Assembly (NCBI GenBank): GCA_903916205.1 | Contig: CAIWVX010000178.1 | Location: 1-5,371, forward strand | Length of the DNA stretch: 5,371 nucleotides | Direction: 5' to 3' | Origin: an uncultured beta proteobacterium | GTDB lineage: Bacteria > Pseudomonadota > Gammaproteobacteria > Burkholderiales > Rhodocyclaceae | Shown: positions 1 to 5,209 of the stretch, in pieces | How the letters are laid out: every line of letters begins with the position of its first letter | How positions within the stretch are numbered: the stretch's first letter is position 1 | The notes under the pieces: model-generated | Database searches by the model: none | Seen by the model: only the letters and a program-made list of their open reading frames with translations | What the model was told of the DNA's origin: nothing | Translations under genes and position numbers: made by a program

Positions 1-44
1 AAACCGAGCAGGGCAATCAGGGTGGCGGTCGAGCGTAGAGTCAT
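1..44 (-). CDS. 5' end of a divergent gene, likely exported protein (partial)
   Basis: Only the first 14 codons are inside the window. On the minus strand an ATG at 44-42 is preceded by a good Shine-Dalgarno AGGAG (55-51) with a 6-nt spacer. The peptide reads MTLRSTATLIALLG, an N-terminus with one basic residue followed by a hydrophobic stretch, which looks like the start of a secretion signal. The gene diverges from a metal-type response regulator. In CusRS/CopRS loci the divergent gene is often the target: an outer-membrane efflux component, a periplasmic metal-binding protein or a multicopper oxidase. Which of these applies cannot be told from 14 residues, so no product is named. The good ribosome site and signal-like sequence support a real gene; the metal-resistance role is inference from position. 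Confidence 0.6.
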   Translation of the reverse strand, partial: MTLRSTATLIALLG

Positions 45-86
45 GAAATTCTCCTGTGGGGAAAGACGGGGTTCTGCGTTTGAGTT

Positions 87-115
87 ACTCTAATCCATCA
101 AAGTCGACAGAACGC
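87..115 (-). promoter_or_regulatory. Possible minus-strand promoter of the divergent gene
   Basis: On the minus strand a TAGAGT hexamer (92-87) matches TATAAT at 4 of 6 positions and would start transcription near position 80. The -35 position about 17 bp upstream (115-110) reads GCGTTC, which has no useful match to TTGACA. A promoter with a poor -35 lying directly beside the palindrome at 121-146 is the arrangement expected for activation by a bound OmpR-family regulator. This is a weak, position-based prediction. Confidence 0.25.
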
Positions 116-120
116 TGACG

Positions 121-146
121 CGCAGATTACATTTTTGTAATCTGCG
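121..146. promoter_or_regulatory. Perfect inverted repeat, probable metal-regulator operator
   Basis: The arms CGCAGATTACA (121-131) and TGTAATCTGCG (136-146) are exact reverse complements, 11 bp each, around a TTTT spacer. The core TTACA-N4-TGTAA has the same 5-N4-5 geometry as the E. coli CusR box (TGACA-N4-TGTCA) and resembles Pseudomonas cop boxes. It lies between the divergent gene and the response regulator, only 15 bp before the regulator's start, so it could serve both. For the minus-strand gene it falls just upstream of the predicted -35. As RNA it could also fold into a hairpin ending 3 nt before the regulator's AGGAGA ribosome site. Assignment as the binding site of the adjacent regulator is inference from geometry and position. 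Confidence 0.65.
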
Positions 147-161
147 GATAGGAGAGAGCGA

Positions 162-863
162 TTGAAGATACTGGTCGTCGAGGACGAACTGAAAACAGGC
201 AACTACCTGCGACAAGGTTTGCAGGAGGCGGGATACCTGGTGGACCTAGTGCGTGATGGCCGCGATGGCCTGCATGAGGCGCTGACTGGGGATTACGATC
301 TGGCGATTCTCGATGTGATGTTGCCCGTGATGGATGGCTGGAGCATTTTGCGCGGCTTGCGGGCGGCGGGTAAACCCTTGCCGGTGCTATTTCTGACGGC
401 ACGCGATGAGATTGATGACCGGGTGCGTGGTCTGGAACTCGGTGCCGACGATTACCTCGTCAAACCGTTTGCCTTTGCCGAGTTACTGGCTCGGGTACGC
501 ACTTTATTACGGCGCGGAAAAAGCAAGGACGCCGAGACGATGAGCGTGCTGCGAGCGGCTGATCTGGAGCTTGATCTATTGCGTCGGCGGGTCACTCGTG
601 GAAGCCAGCGCATTGACCTGACCGCCAAGGAATTCGCGCTTCTTGAGCTATTACTTCGACGTCAAGGCGAAGTCCTGCCACGTTCCTTGATCGCCGCGCA
701 GGTGTGGGACATGAATTTTGACAGCGATACCAATGTCGTGGAAGTGGCGGTGCGCCGATTGCGCGCCAAGATTGACGACGAGTTTCCACTGAAACTCATT
801 CGCACGGTGCGTGGCATGGGTTACGTGCTGGAAGACGGCGCTCAGGATTCGGGGGGCCAATGA
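162..863 (+). CDS. Heavy-metal type OmpR-family response regulator (CusR/CopR-like)
   Basis: A 233-residue cytoplasmic transcription factor of a two-component system. Residues 1-115 form a receiver domain: acidic pocket E7/D8, phospho-acceptor D51 (AILD then VMLP), T79 and K101 (in [18 protein letters not shown]). Residues about 128-226 form the OmpR/PhoB winged helix, with [20 protein letters not shown], a [12 protein letters not shown] segment and the C-terminal wing [11 protein letters not shown]. These segments match E. coli CusR closely, as recalled, and length fits the family (about 225-235). The TTG start is chosen because AGGAGA (150-155) sits 6 nt upstream and translation begins MKILVVEDE, the canonical start of the family. 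The stop overlaps the kinase start by 4 bp. It should be phosphorylated by that kinase and bind the palindrome at 121-146. Cu/Ag is the likely signal by family; Zn/Cd/Co variants (CzcR) look similar, so no gene symbol is given. Confidence 0.93.
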   Translation: MKILVVEDELKTGNYLRQGLQEAGYLVDLVRDGRDGLHEALTGDYDLAILDVMLPVMDGWSILRGLRAAGKPLPVLFLTARDEIDDRVRGLELGADDYLVKPFAFAELLARVRTLLRRGKSKDAETMSVLRAADLELDLLRRRVTRGSQRIDLTAKEFALLELLLRRQGEVLPRSLIAAQVWDMNFDSDTNVVEVAVRRLRAKIDDEFPLKLIRTVRGMGYVLEDGAQDSGGQ

Positions 864-2242
864 CTGGCCGAACTTCGATTACCCAACGTTTAACGGGGCT
901 CTTTGCGGCGGCGTCAACGGTCGTGCTATTGCTGCTTGGTGCCTTGATTGGTCATGCCGTCGAGCAGCATTTTGTCGAGCAGGATCTAGCCCTCATGCAC
1001 GACAAACTGGCACTGACGCGGCAAGCGCTGATGCGAGTGACTTCAACCGCTGATCTCATGGCGATTCCACAGCAACTCGATGACCTGTTAGCCGGCAATT
1101 CTGGGCTGGCCGTCGTGGTGCTTGCGCCAAGTGGCGAAACCCTGTTTGCCAGCACTGGCGCGGACTTCCCCCACGACCTACTGGCTAAGCCAATAAGCAC
1201 CGCCATCTCGCCGCCAAGGGTCTGGAGAACCGCGCAAAATAAGCCTTACCGAGGTATCGCCGTGCAACTGCCAACCGGGATAGTCCACGCCGCGCCGGCC
1301 ATTGTCGGCGTGGCAACCGACATTACGCACCACGAGCAGTTCATGGATTCCTTCCGCACGACGCTGTGGTTGTTCGTGGTGCTGGCCGCCATGTTGTCTG
1401 GCTTTCTCGGCTGGCTGGCGGTACGCCGTGGTCTCTCGCCCTTACAGGCCATGCAGCGCAAAGCCGCCGGAATCACTGCGCAACGGCTCGATGCGCGACT
1501 GGCGGTCGATGATGTTCCGGTTGAACTGGCCGATTTAGCGCAAACGCTCAACGCCATGCTGTCGCGGCTGGAAGAATCCTTCCGGCGGCTTTCTGATTTT
1601 TCCTCCGACCTGGCCCACGAATTCCGCACCCCGGTGAGTAATCTGCTGACGCAAACGCAAGTGACCCTCACCCGCTCGCGTAGCGCCGAGGATTACCGCG
1701 AGGTGCTGGCGTCCAATGTCGAGGAATTCGAACGCCTCTCGCGCATGATCGCCGACATGCTATTCATCGCCAAAGCCGACGAAGGGCAGCTTATTCCTTC
1801 GCAGGAAAGCCTTGATCTGGCTCCGCTGATCGGCGCACTAGCCGACTTCCATCAATTGCTCGCCGATGAAAAAAGCGTGACGCTGGAATGCTCCGGGAAC
1901 GGCACTCTCAACGGCGACCCACTGATGATCCGGCGGGCCATCAGCAACCTGCTGTCCAATGCCATTCGCCATGCGCCGCCGGGTGGTCGCGTCAGTGTGG
2001 CGGTTCGCGCTCAGTCCGGCGGGGCGCTGGCGATTGAGGTAGCAAACAGCGGCGAAACCATCCCGGCAGATCATCTCCCGCGCCTGTTCGACCGCTTTTA
2101 TCGCGCCGATCCGTCACGTAGCGGCGAGGGCATTCATTCCGGCCTCGGGCTGGCGATTGTCAAATCCATCGTCGAGGCACATGGCGGAAAAGTTCAGGTG
2201 GTTTCGGCGGCTGGAGTGACGTGCTTTAGCCTAATTTTTTGA
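860..2242 (+). CDS. Heavy-metal sensor histidine kinase (CusS-like)
   Basis: A 460-residue inner-membrane kinase paired with the preceding regulator; ATG overlaps the regulator's TGA (ATGA, 860-863) and a G-run (851-856) precedes it. Domain order: membrane helix about 13-31, periplasmic sensor about 32-167, second helix about 168-189, HAMP about 190-242, dimerisation/phospho-acceptor domain with H253 in [11 protein letters not shown], then the ATPase domain with N box ([10 protein letters not shown], 362-371), F box ([13 protein letters not shown], 408-420) and G2 box ([11 protein letters not shown], 427-437). The G1 box reads VANSGETI and lacks DxGxG, which is normal for CusS-type kinases (CusS has VENPGTPI). 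H37-F38 aligns with the metal-interface H42-F43 of CusS and H157/H158 with CusS H176. The Met/His-rich loop of CusS is absent. Length is typical. The metal sensed is therefore uncertain. Confidence 0.93.
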   Translation: MTGRTSITQRLTGLFAAASTVVLLLLGALIGHAVEQHFVEQDLALMHDKLALTRQALMRVTSTADLMAIPQQLDDLLAGNSGLAVVVLAPSGETLFASTGADFPHDLLAKPISTAISPPRVWRTAQNKPYRGIAVQLPTGIVHAAPAIVGVATDITHHEQFMDSFRTTLWLFVVLAAMLSGFLGWLAVRRGLSPLQAMQRKAAGITAQRLDARLAVDDVPVELADLAQTLNAMLSRLEESFRRLSDFSSDLAHEFRTPVSNLLTQTQVTLTRSRSAEDYREVLASNVEEFERLSRMIADMLFIAKADEGQLIPSQESLDLAPLIGALADFHQLLADEKSVTLECSGNGTLNGDPLMIRRAISNLLSNAIRHAPPGGRVSVAVRAQSGGALAIEVANSGETIPADHLPRLFDRFYRADPSRSGEGIHSGLGLAIVKSIVEAHGGKVQVVSAAGVTCFSLIF

Positions 2243-2271
2243 CCGGGTCGGCTGGCATGGGTAGCGTACGC

Positions 2272-2358
2272 CGTTTTTTTGTAATTCCGTATCAAAGGTC
2301 AAAATCCACCACAGAGGCGCAGAGGCACAGAGAAAACCTACACCTGTGGGAAAAGACC
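2272..2358. repeat. Direct repeat unit 1 of the intergenic cluster
   Basis: This unit corresponds to unit 2 at 2361-2455. It runs CG-T7-GTAATTCCG, then a 40-bp segment (2298-2337) identical in both units, then an unmatched-length junction and CCTGTGGGAAAAGACC. Offset between the identical segments is 86 bp. Three substitutions fall in the 11 bp just before the identical block, the T-run is T7 against T4, and unit 1 lacks the 11 bp found at 2424-2434 in unit 2. It therefore looks like an incomplete copy, left end only, of the hairpin element that follows. Confidence 0.85.
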
Positions 2359-2360
2359 CT

Positions 2361-2455
2361 CGTTTTGCCATTCCGCACCAAACGTCAAAATCCACCACAG
2401 AGGCGCAGAGGCACAGAGAAAACGCAGAGAAAACCTGTACCTGTGGGGGAAGACC
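2361..2455. repeat. Direct repeat unit 2, with extra 11-bp internal module
   Basis: This is the second copy of the unit at 2272-2358, with an exact 40-bp match at 2384-2423. It carries an additional GCAGAGAAAAC (2424-2434), which is itself a near-duplicate of the preceding ACAGAGAAAAC (2413-2423), so the unit grew by a local duplication of an 11-bp module. Within the unit CAGAG words recur every 8 to 11 bp. Its CAGAG-rich part (2392-2431) is also the left arm of the long hairpin at 2392-2526. Confidence 0.85.
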
Positions 2456-2526
2456 ATCCTGAAATCAGATTTCTGGTGTTTATGCACTTCTCTGCGACCC
2501 TCTGCGTCTCTGCGCCTCTGCGGTGG
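2392..2526. repeat. Long-hairpin repeat element, CAGAG-type (about 135 bp)
   Basis: The left arm 2392-2431 and right arm 2488-2526 are imperfect inverted repeats. From the outside inwards: 19 bp with one mismatch, 8 bp with two mismatches, a 5/4-nt internal loop, then 8 bp perfect. The right arm shows a strict 8-bp period of CTCTGCGN. The intervening 56 bp contain a second small palindrome, GAAATC-A-GATTTC (2461-2473). No transposase or tRNA-like feature is present. This architecture fits a non-autonomous palindromic element (MITE- or REP-like). From memory, CAGAGGCGCAGAG-type repeats are scattered through many environmental bacterial genomes; that recollection is unverified. As RNA it would form a very stable stem between the kinase gene and hemC, so it could also limit read-through. 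Confidence 0.8.
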
Positions 2527-2578
2527 GTGTTGGTTTGGGTCGGCTGCGCAAAGCCAGCCCGGCCTAGCCGAGGCGCAT

Positions 2579-2638
2579 GATAAAATCGTGATCGTTTTTG
2601 TACGGTTTTATCCTCCCCTGTTTTAAGTTTCCAAGGAG
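2579..2638 (+). promoter_or_regulatory. hemC promoter/leader region with inverted repeat and RBS
   Basis: This AT-rich stretch stands out from the GC-rich sequence upstream. A TTGTAC (2598-2603) could act as -35, with TTTTAA (2621-2626) 17 bp on, or TTTAAG (2622-2627, 4/6) 18 bp on, as -10. An inverted repeat GATAAAATCG / CGGTTTTATC (2579-2588 and 2603-2612, one mismatch, 14-bp loop) overlaps the -35 and may be an operator or chance AT-richness. AAGGAG (2633-2638) is a clear Shine-Dalgarno, 5 nt before the TTG start of hemC. The ribosome site is firm; the promoter hexamers are weak. Confidence 0.35.
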
Positions 2639-2643
2639 CGCCC

Positions 2644-3603
2644 TTGCTCAATCGTCCTACTGCCCCGTCACGTCTCGTTATCGCCTCGCGTGAATCGCGT
2701 TTAGCCATGTGGCAAGCTTTGCATATTCAGTCGCGGCTGTCGGCTTTGTATCCGCAAAGTGTGATCGACATTCTCGGCATGACAACCCGTGGCGATCAGA
2801 TTCTTGATCGACCGCTGTCGCAGATTGGCGGCAAAGGGTTGTTCATCAAGGAACTCGAAATCGCGATGGAAGAAGGGCGCGCCGATCTTGCGGTGCATTC
2901 GCTCAAAGATGTGCCGATGACCATGCCGGAAGGCTTTTCGCTGACGGCGATTACGGCGCGTGAAAATCCGCGTGATGCCTTCGTTTCAAACCACTACGCC
3001 AACCTTGAGTCCTTACCGGCGGGAGCCGTGGTGGGAACCTCCAGTTTGCGTCGAGAAGCAATTTTGCGGACACACTATCCGCAGCTCAAAATTGAAGCGT
3101 TGCGCGGCAATCTCGATACCCGTTTGCACAAGCTCGATGCAGGAAAATACGACGCGATTATTTTAGCCGCCGCCGGTCTGATTCGGCTCGGCCTAAAGGC
3201 GCGTATTCGTACCCTGCTAACGCCTGAGCAGTCGCTGCCCGCGCCAGGACAAGGCGCTCTGGGGATCGAAATTTTGAACACGCGTAGCGATATGGCCACC
3301 TGGATTGCGCCGCTGATTGATTGGGAAACCACACATTGTGTATGTGCCGAACGGGCTTTTTCGCGGGCGCTTGGCGGCAGTTGCCAACTGCCGTTAGGTG
3401 GCTATGCAGTGCTGGAAGAAAGCCCACAAGGCGCAACGCTTTGGTTGCGTGGTTTTGTCGCCAGCCCGGATGGCAAAAAAATGCTGCGCGGTGAATTGCG
3501 CGGTGCGCCAGAGAATGCCGAATTAATCGGCTTACAGCTTGCCAAACAGTTGCGCGAGCAAGGGGCCGACGCCATTCTGGCGACGCTGGCCAACGGCGCA
3601 TGA
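2644..3603 (+). CDS. hemC: Porphobilinogen deaminase (hydroxymethylbilane synthase)
   Basis: A 319-residue cytoplasmic enzyme that condenses four porphobilinogen molecules into the linear tetrapyrrole 1-hydroxymethylbilane, the substrate of HemD. Visible family motifs: [12 protein letters not shown] (14-25), [12 protein letters not shown] (47-58), [11 protein letters not shown] (62-72), the active-site segment AVHSLKDVP (83-91) with catalytic D89, VGTSSLRR (130-137), LRGNLDTRL (153-161), [12 protein letters not shown] (198-209) and [12 protein letters not shown] (244-255), where C247 should carry the dipyrromethane cofactor by thioether. Length is normal (E. coli about 313). TTG is used as the start, supported by AAGGAG 5 nt upstream; the leading [10 protein letters not shown] is a short extension before the conserved domain. 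The stop overlaps the hemD start by 4 bp, so the two are translated as a coupled pair. Confidence 0.96.
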   Translation: MLNRPTAPSRLVIASRESRLAMWQALHIQSRLSALYPQSVIDILGMTTRGDQILDRPLSQIGGKGLFIKELEIAMEEGRADLAVHSLKDVPMTMPEGFSLTAITARENPRDAFVSNHYANLESLPAGAVVGTSSLRREAILRTHYPQLKIEALRGNLDTRLHKLDAGKYDAIILAAAGLIRLGLKARIRTLLTPEQSLPAPGQGALGIEILNTRSDMATWIAPLIDWETTHCVCAERAFSRALGGSCQLPLGGYAVLEESPQGATLWLRGFVASPDGKKMLRGELRGAPENAELIGLQLAKQLREQGADAILATLANGA

Positions 3604-4385
3604 ACAAACTCTTAGGTCGTCGTATTGTGCTAACCCGCCCGACGGCGCAAGCGACGCGACTGGCGGAGGGGATTGCGGCACAAGGCGGCGAGGTGGTGCG
3701 CTTACCCCTGCTTGAAATTTCACCGGCGGCGGATACCACGCCCTTGCAGCAAGCCATTACACGCCTTGACGATTACGCGTTGGTTATTTTTATCAGTCCC
3801 AATGCAGTCGACTTCAGTCTGCCGGTGATCACCGCCCAGAGTGCATGGCCGTTGTCGGTGCGTGCGGCGGCGATCGGTCAGAGTACGGCGACCCAATTGG
3901 CCGCCTATGGCGTGACTCATGTCATCACGCCGAGTACACGTTTTGAGAGCGAGGCCTTGCTCGATTTACCCGAATTGCAAACGACCAATGTCGGCGGAAA
4001 AAAAGTGCTAATTCTGCGCGGCAACGGCGGTCGAGAGCTACTGGCCGAAACCTTGATCAAGCGTGGGGCGACGGTGGATCGAGTCACCTGTTATCAACGT
4101 TCAGCACCGGCGGATGCCGCGCGTATTCTGGCGCAACTGCACAACACGCCCCTTGATGCCTTAATCATTTCGTCCAGCGAAAGTTTACGCAACCTGTGGG
4201 CGCTTCTCGATCCTGAAGCAGTCGAGCGATGGCGGGCTTTACCGCTCTTTGTACCGCATCAGCGCATCGCTCATTTTGCCGCTGAACTGGGTATTAAGCG
4301 GATTGTCCTAACCGCCCCAGCCGATACGGGCCTCCTTGAAGGGCTTTGTAATTTTTGCTGGCCGAATGATGGTCTAAGGTATTGA
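3600..4385 (+). CDS. hemD: Uroporphyrinogen-III synthase
   Basis: A 261-residue cytoplasmic enzyme that closes hydroxymethylbilane with inversion of ring D to give uroporphyrinogen III, the branch point to heme, siroheme and cobalamin. It starts at an ATG overlapping the hemC stop (ATGA, 3600-3603) with no strong ribosome site of its own, so coupling is likely. HemD is poorly conserved, but the expected landmarks are present: VLTRPTAQA near the N-terminus, FISPNAV (64-70), [14 protein letters not shown] (91-104), the second-lobe segment [16 protein letters not shown] with [13 protein letters not shown], then [10 protein letters not shown] and [15 protein letters not shown]. Length (about 250-270) and the order of the two lobes are normal, and the C-terminus is intact. 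In many beta- and gammaproteobacteria hemX and hemY follow; here neither does. Confidence 0.95.
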   Translation: MNKLLGRRIVLTRPTAQATRLAEGIAAQGGEVVRLPLLEISPAADTTPLQQAITRLDDYALVIFISPNAVDFSLPVITAQSAWPLSVRAAAIGQSTATQLAAYGVTHVITPSTRFESEALLDLPELQTTNVGGKKVLILRGNGGRELLAETLIKRGATVDRVTCYQRSAPADAARILAQLHNTPLDALIISSSESLRNLWALLDPEAVERWRALPLFVPHQRIAHFAAELGIKRIVLTAPADTGLLEGLCNFCWPNDGLRY

Positions 4386-4541
4386 TTTTACGTAAATCTG
4401 TAATTGATCAGGGAGGTCGTCTTTTATAAAAACAAAGACTTACCGTCGCCTCACGAAAACGCTATGTCGATGGTTTTCATTAAAATTCAGGGAGCACTTC
4501 AACCCGTAGGAACGAGCAAAAGGCTTTGTAGGAAAAATGGC
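4386..4541. other. Non-coding spacer between hemD and hicA
   Basis: No gene is supported. A forward frame opening with TTG at 4404 has no ribosome site, no recognisable motif and runs out of frame into hicA. Two small symmetric elements are visible: a perfect 10-bp palindrome TTTACGTAAA (4387-4396) directly after the hemD stop, and GTCTTT / AAAGAC (4419-4424 and 4434-4439) around a 9-nt AT-rich loop. Neither is followed by a T-run, so neither is a convincing terminator. The spacer is more AT-rich than the flanking genes, as often seen at the boundary of an acquired module. Confidence 0.6.
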
Positions 4542-4575
4542 TTGATAGGGTTCCATTTAGTGATACCATTTATAC
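4542..4575 (+). promoter_or_regulatory. Likely hicAB promoter with repeated CCATTTA operator-like motif
   Basis: TTGATA (4542-4547) is a 5/6 match to a -35 hexamer, followed after 16 bp by TACCAT (4564-4569), a 4/6 match to -10. Transcription would then start at about 4576, the A of the hicA ATG, giving a leaderless message. Consistent with this, no Shine-Dalgarno is seen before hicA. The heptamer CCATTTA occurs twice (4553-4559 and 4566-4572) with a 13-bp offset, in the position where an autorepressor such as the HicB ribbon-helix-helix domain would be expected to bind. Operator function is inference. Confidence 0.4.
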
Positions 4576-4830
4576 ATGAATGCCACCCACCGAAAAACGC
4601 TGGAAGCTGTTTTTGCAGAGCCGGTTTCCAAATCGCTTGAGTGGCGGCGTATTGAGGCACTGCTGGTCGCTGTTGGTTGTCGCGTCATTGAGGGCAACGG
4701 TTCGCGGGTGCGGTTTGAGAAAGAGGGGAGCATCGCCGCATTTCATCGTCCGCATCCGACCAAGGAAGCCAAGCCCTATCAGGTGCGCGACGTTAGGTTG
4801 TATTTGGAGAATTTAGGCGTGAAGCCATGA
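4576..4830 (+). CDS. hicA: HicA-family toxin (type II toxin-antitoxin)
   Basis: An 84-residue basic protein of the HicA family: double-stranded-RNA-binding-like mRNA interferases that block translation until bound by HicB. The sequence shows TLEWRRIEALLVAVGC (helix-rich start), EGNGSRVRFEKEG (39-51) and AFHRPHPTKEAKPYQVRDVRLYLENLGV (55-82), the last being characteristic of a longer HicA subgroup of about 80-85 residues, as against about 60 for E. coli HicA. The histidine that usually follows the G-S motif is absent: residues 42-46 read GSRVR. H57 and H60 lie further on. This substitution is typical of the subgroup as I recall it, so loss of activity should not be assumed. No ribosome site precedes the ATG. 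The stop overlaps hicB by 4 bp (ATGA). Family assignment is firm; toxicity is inferred. Confidence 0.85.
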   Translation: MNATHRKTLEAVFAEPVSKSLEWRRIEALLVAVGCRVIEGNGSRVRFEKEGSIAAFHRPHPTKEAKPYQVRDVRLYLENLGVKP

Positions 4831-5162
4831 ACACGATGACCCATAAAGGATTTGCCGCCCGTGTCGACTACAGCGAGGAAGAGGCTTGCTTTATTGGCCA
4901 CGTCGCTGGCATTCGTGACGTGATCGGCTTTCACGGCGAGAGTGTCGCCGAACTGCGTGCGGCCTTTGAAGAAGCCGTGGATGATTATCTGGAAACCTGC
5001 AAAAAACTTGGCCGCGAGCCAAACCATCCTTACTCTGGCCAGTTTCGCCTACGGCTGGCGCCGGAGTTACACGCCCGCGCTGCAATGGTGGCTGAGACGC
5101 ACGGAAAGAGCCTTAACGCTTGGGTTTCTGACGCCATAGAGAAGAGCATTGCCGCCGCCTGA
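4827..5162 (+). CDS. hicB: HicB-family antitoxin with ribbon-helix-helix DNA-binding tail
   Basis: A 111-residue two-domain antitoxin. Residues about 8-62 form the partial RNase-H-like fold of HicB (ARVDYSEEEACFIGHVAG, IRDVIGFHGESVAELRAAFEEAVDDYLETCKKLG) that binds and neutralises HicA. Residues about 71-108 form a ribbon-helix-helix domain: strand FRLRLAP, helix ELHARAAMVAETHG, helix KSLNAWVSDAIEKSI. Such a tail normally binds the promoter of its own operon, and the repeated CCATTTA motif before hicA is the obvious candidate site. The start at 4827 is preferred because it makes the ATGA overlap with hicA; a second ATG lies 9 bp on. There is no ribosome site at good spacing, so translation is probably coupled to hicA. 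Toxin-first order is usual for hicAB. Confidence 0.9.
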   Translation: MNTMTHKGFAARVDYSEEEACFIGHVAGIRDVIGFHGESVAELRAAFEEAVDDYLETCKKLGREPNHPYSGQFRLRLAPELHARAAMVAETHGKSLNAWVSDAIEKSIAAA

Positions 5163-5180
5163 CGGACTCAGGCAAGGCGG
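5152..5180 (+). terminator. Stem-loop at the hicB stop, possible terminator
   Basis: GCCTGA (5157-5162) and TCAGGC (5168-5173) pair perfectly around a 5-nt loop, and the stem extends outwards with CCGCC (5152-5156) against GGCGG (5176-5180) after a 2-nt AA bulge. The hairpin overlaps the hicB stop codon. No T-run follows at once; the nearest T-rich stretch is at 5209-5220, so it is a poor match to an intrinsic terminator and may only protect the 3' end. Confidence 0.3.
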
Positions 5181-5209
5181 TGGGCAAGGTAGAATTAATT
5201 GAGCTTGGT

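Larger units (their letters stand above)
2243..2643. other. Gene-free 401-bp intergenic region with repeat cluster
   Basis: No credible gene lies here. Open frames on both strands exist only because the repeats lack stops, and they translate to low-complexity Gln/Arg/Thr or Leu/Cys/Arg strings typical of this repeat type. Contents in order: a short spacer with GCGTACGC (2264-2271) and a T7 run (2274-2280) that could give a weak terminator for the kinase gene; two direct repeat units (from 2272 and 2361); a long hairpin element ending at 2526; a GC-rich stretch with several overlapping short inverted repeats (2541-2577); and the hemC leader. The T-run belongs to the repeat unit, since unit 2 has T4 at the same place, so the terminator reading is weak. 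Confidence 0.8.

Noticed and set aside
1246..1671. Reverse-strand frame of 141 codons inside the kinase gene
   Set aside because: It is a Ser/Arg-rich shadow of the GC-rich kinase coding strand, which carries all the expected kinase motifs.
2253..2280. Stem plus T7 run after the kinase gene as an intrinsic terminator
   Set aside because: The stem is short with a mismatch and a wobble pair, and the T-run is part of the repeat unit, where the second copy has only T4.
2298..2526. CRISPR array reading of the repeated CAGAG blocks
   Set aside because: There are only two direct copies, with no unique constant-length spacers, and the third copy is inverted.
2239..2708. Two sizeable open frames, forward 2239-2580 and reverse 2385-2708, across the intergenic region
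   Set aside because: Both are read through the CAGAG repeats, give low-complexity repeat translations and have no convincing ribosome site; the reverse frame also overlaps the start of hemC.
3158..3757. Reverse-strand frame of 199 codons over the hemC-hemD junction
   Set aside because: It lies wholly antisense to two well-supported enzymes and has no family-like features.
4342..4530. Nine-base repeat GGCTTTGTA in the end of hemD (4342-4350) and in the spacer before hicA (4522-4530)
   Set aside because: It is short and its flanks do not align, so it could be chance rather than a duplication bracket.
4404..4640. Forward frame of 78 codons starting with TTG between hemD and hicA
   Set aside because: No Shine-Dalgarno, no recognisable motif, and it overlaps the well-supported hicA in another frame.
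4792..4798. GTTAGGT, which matches an integron attC core (GTTRRRY)
   Set aside because: It lies inside the hicA coding sequence and no partner RYYYAAC site with the proper spacing was found.
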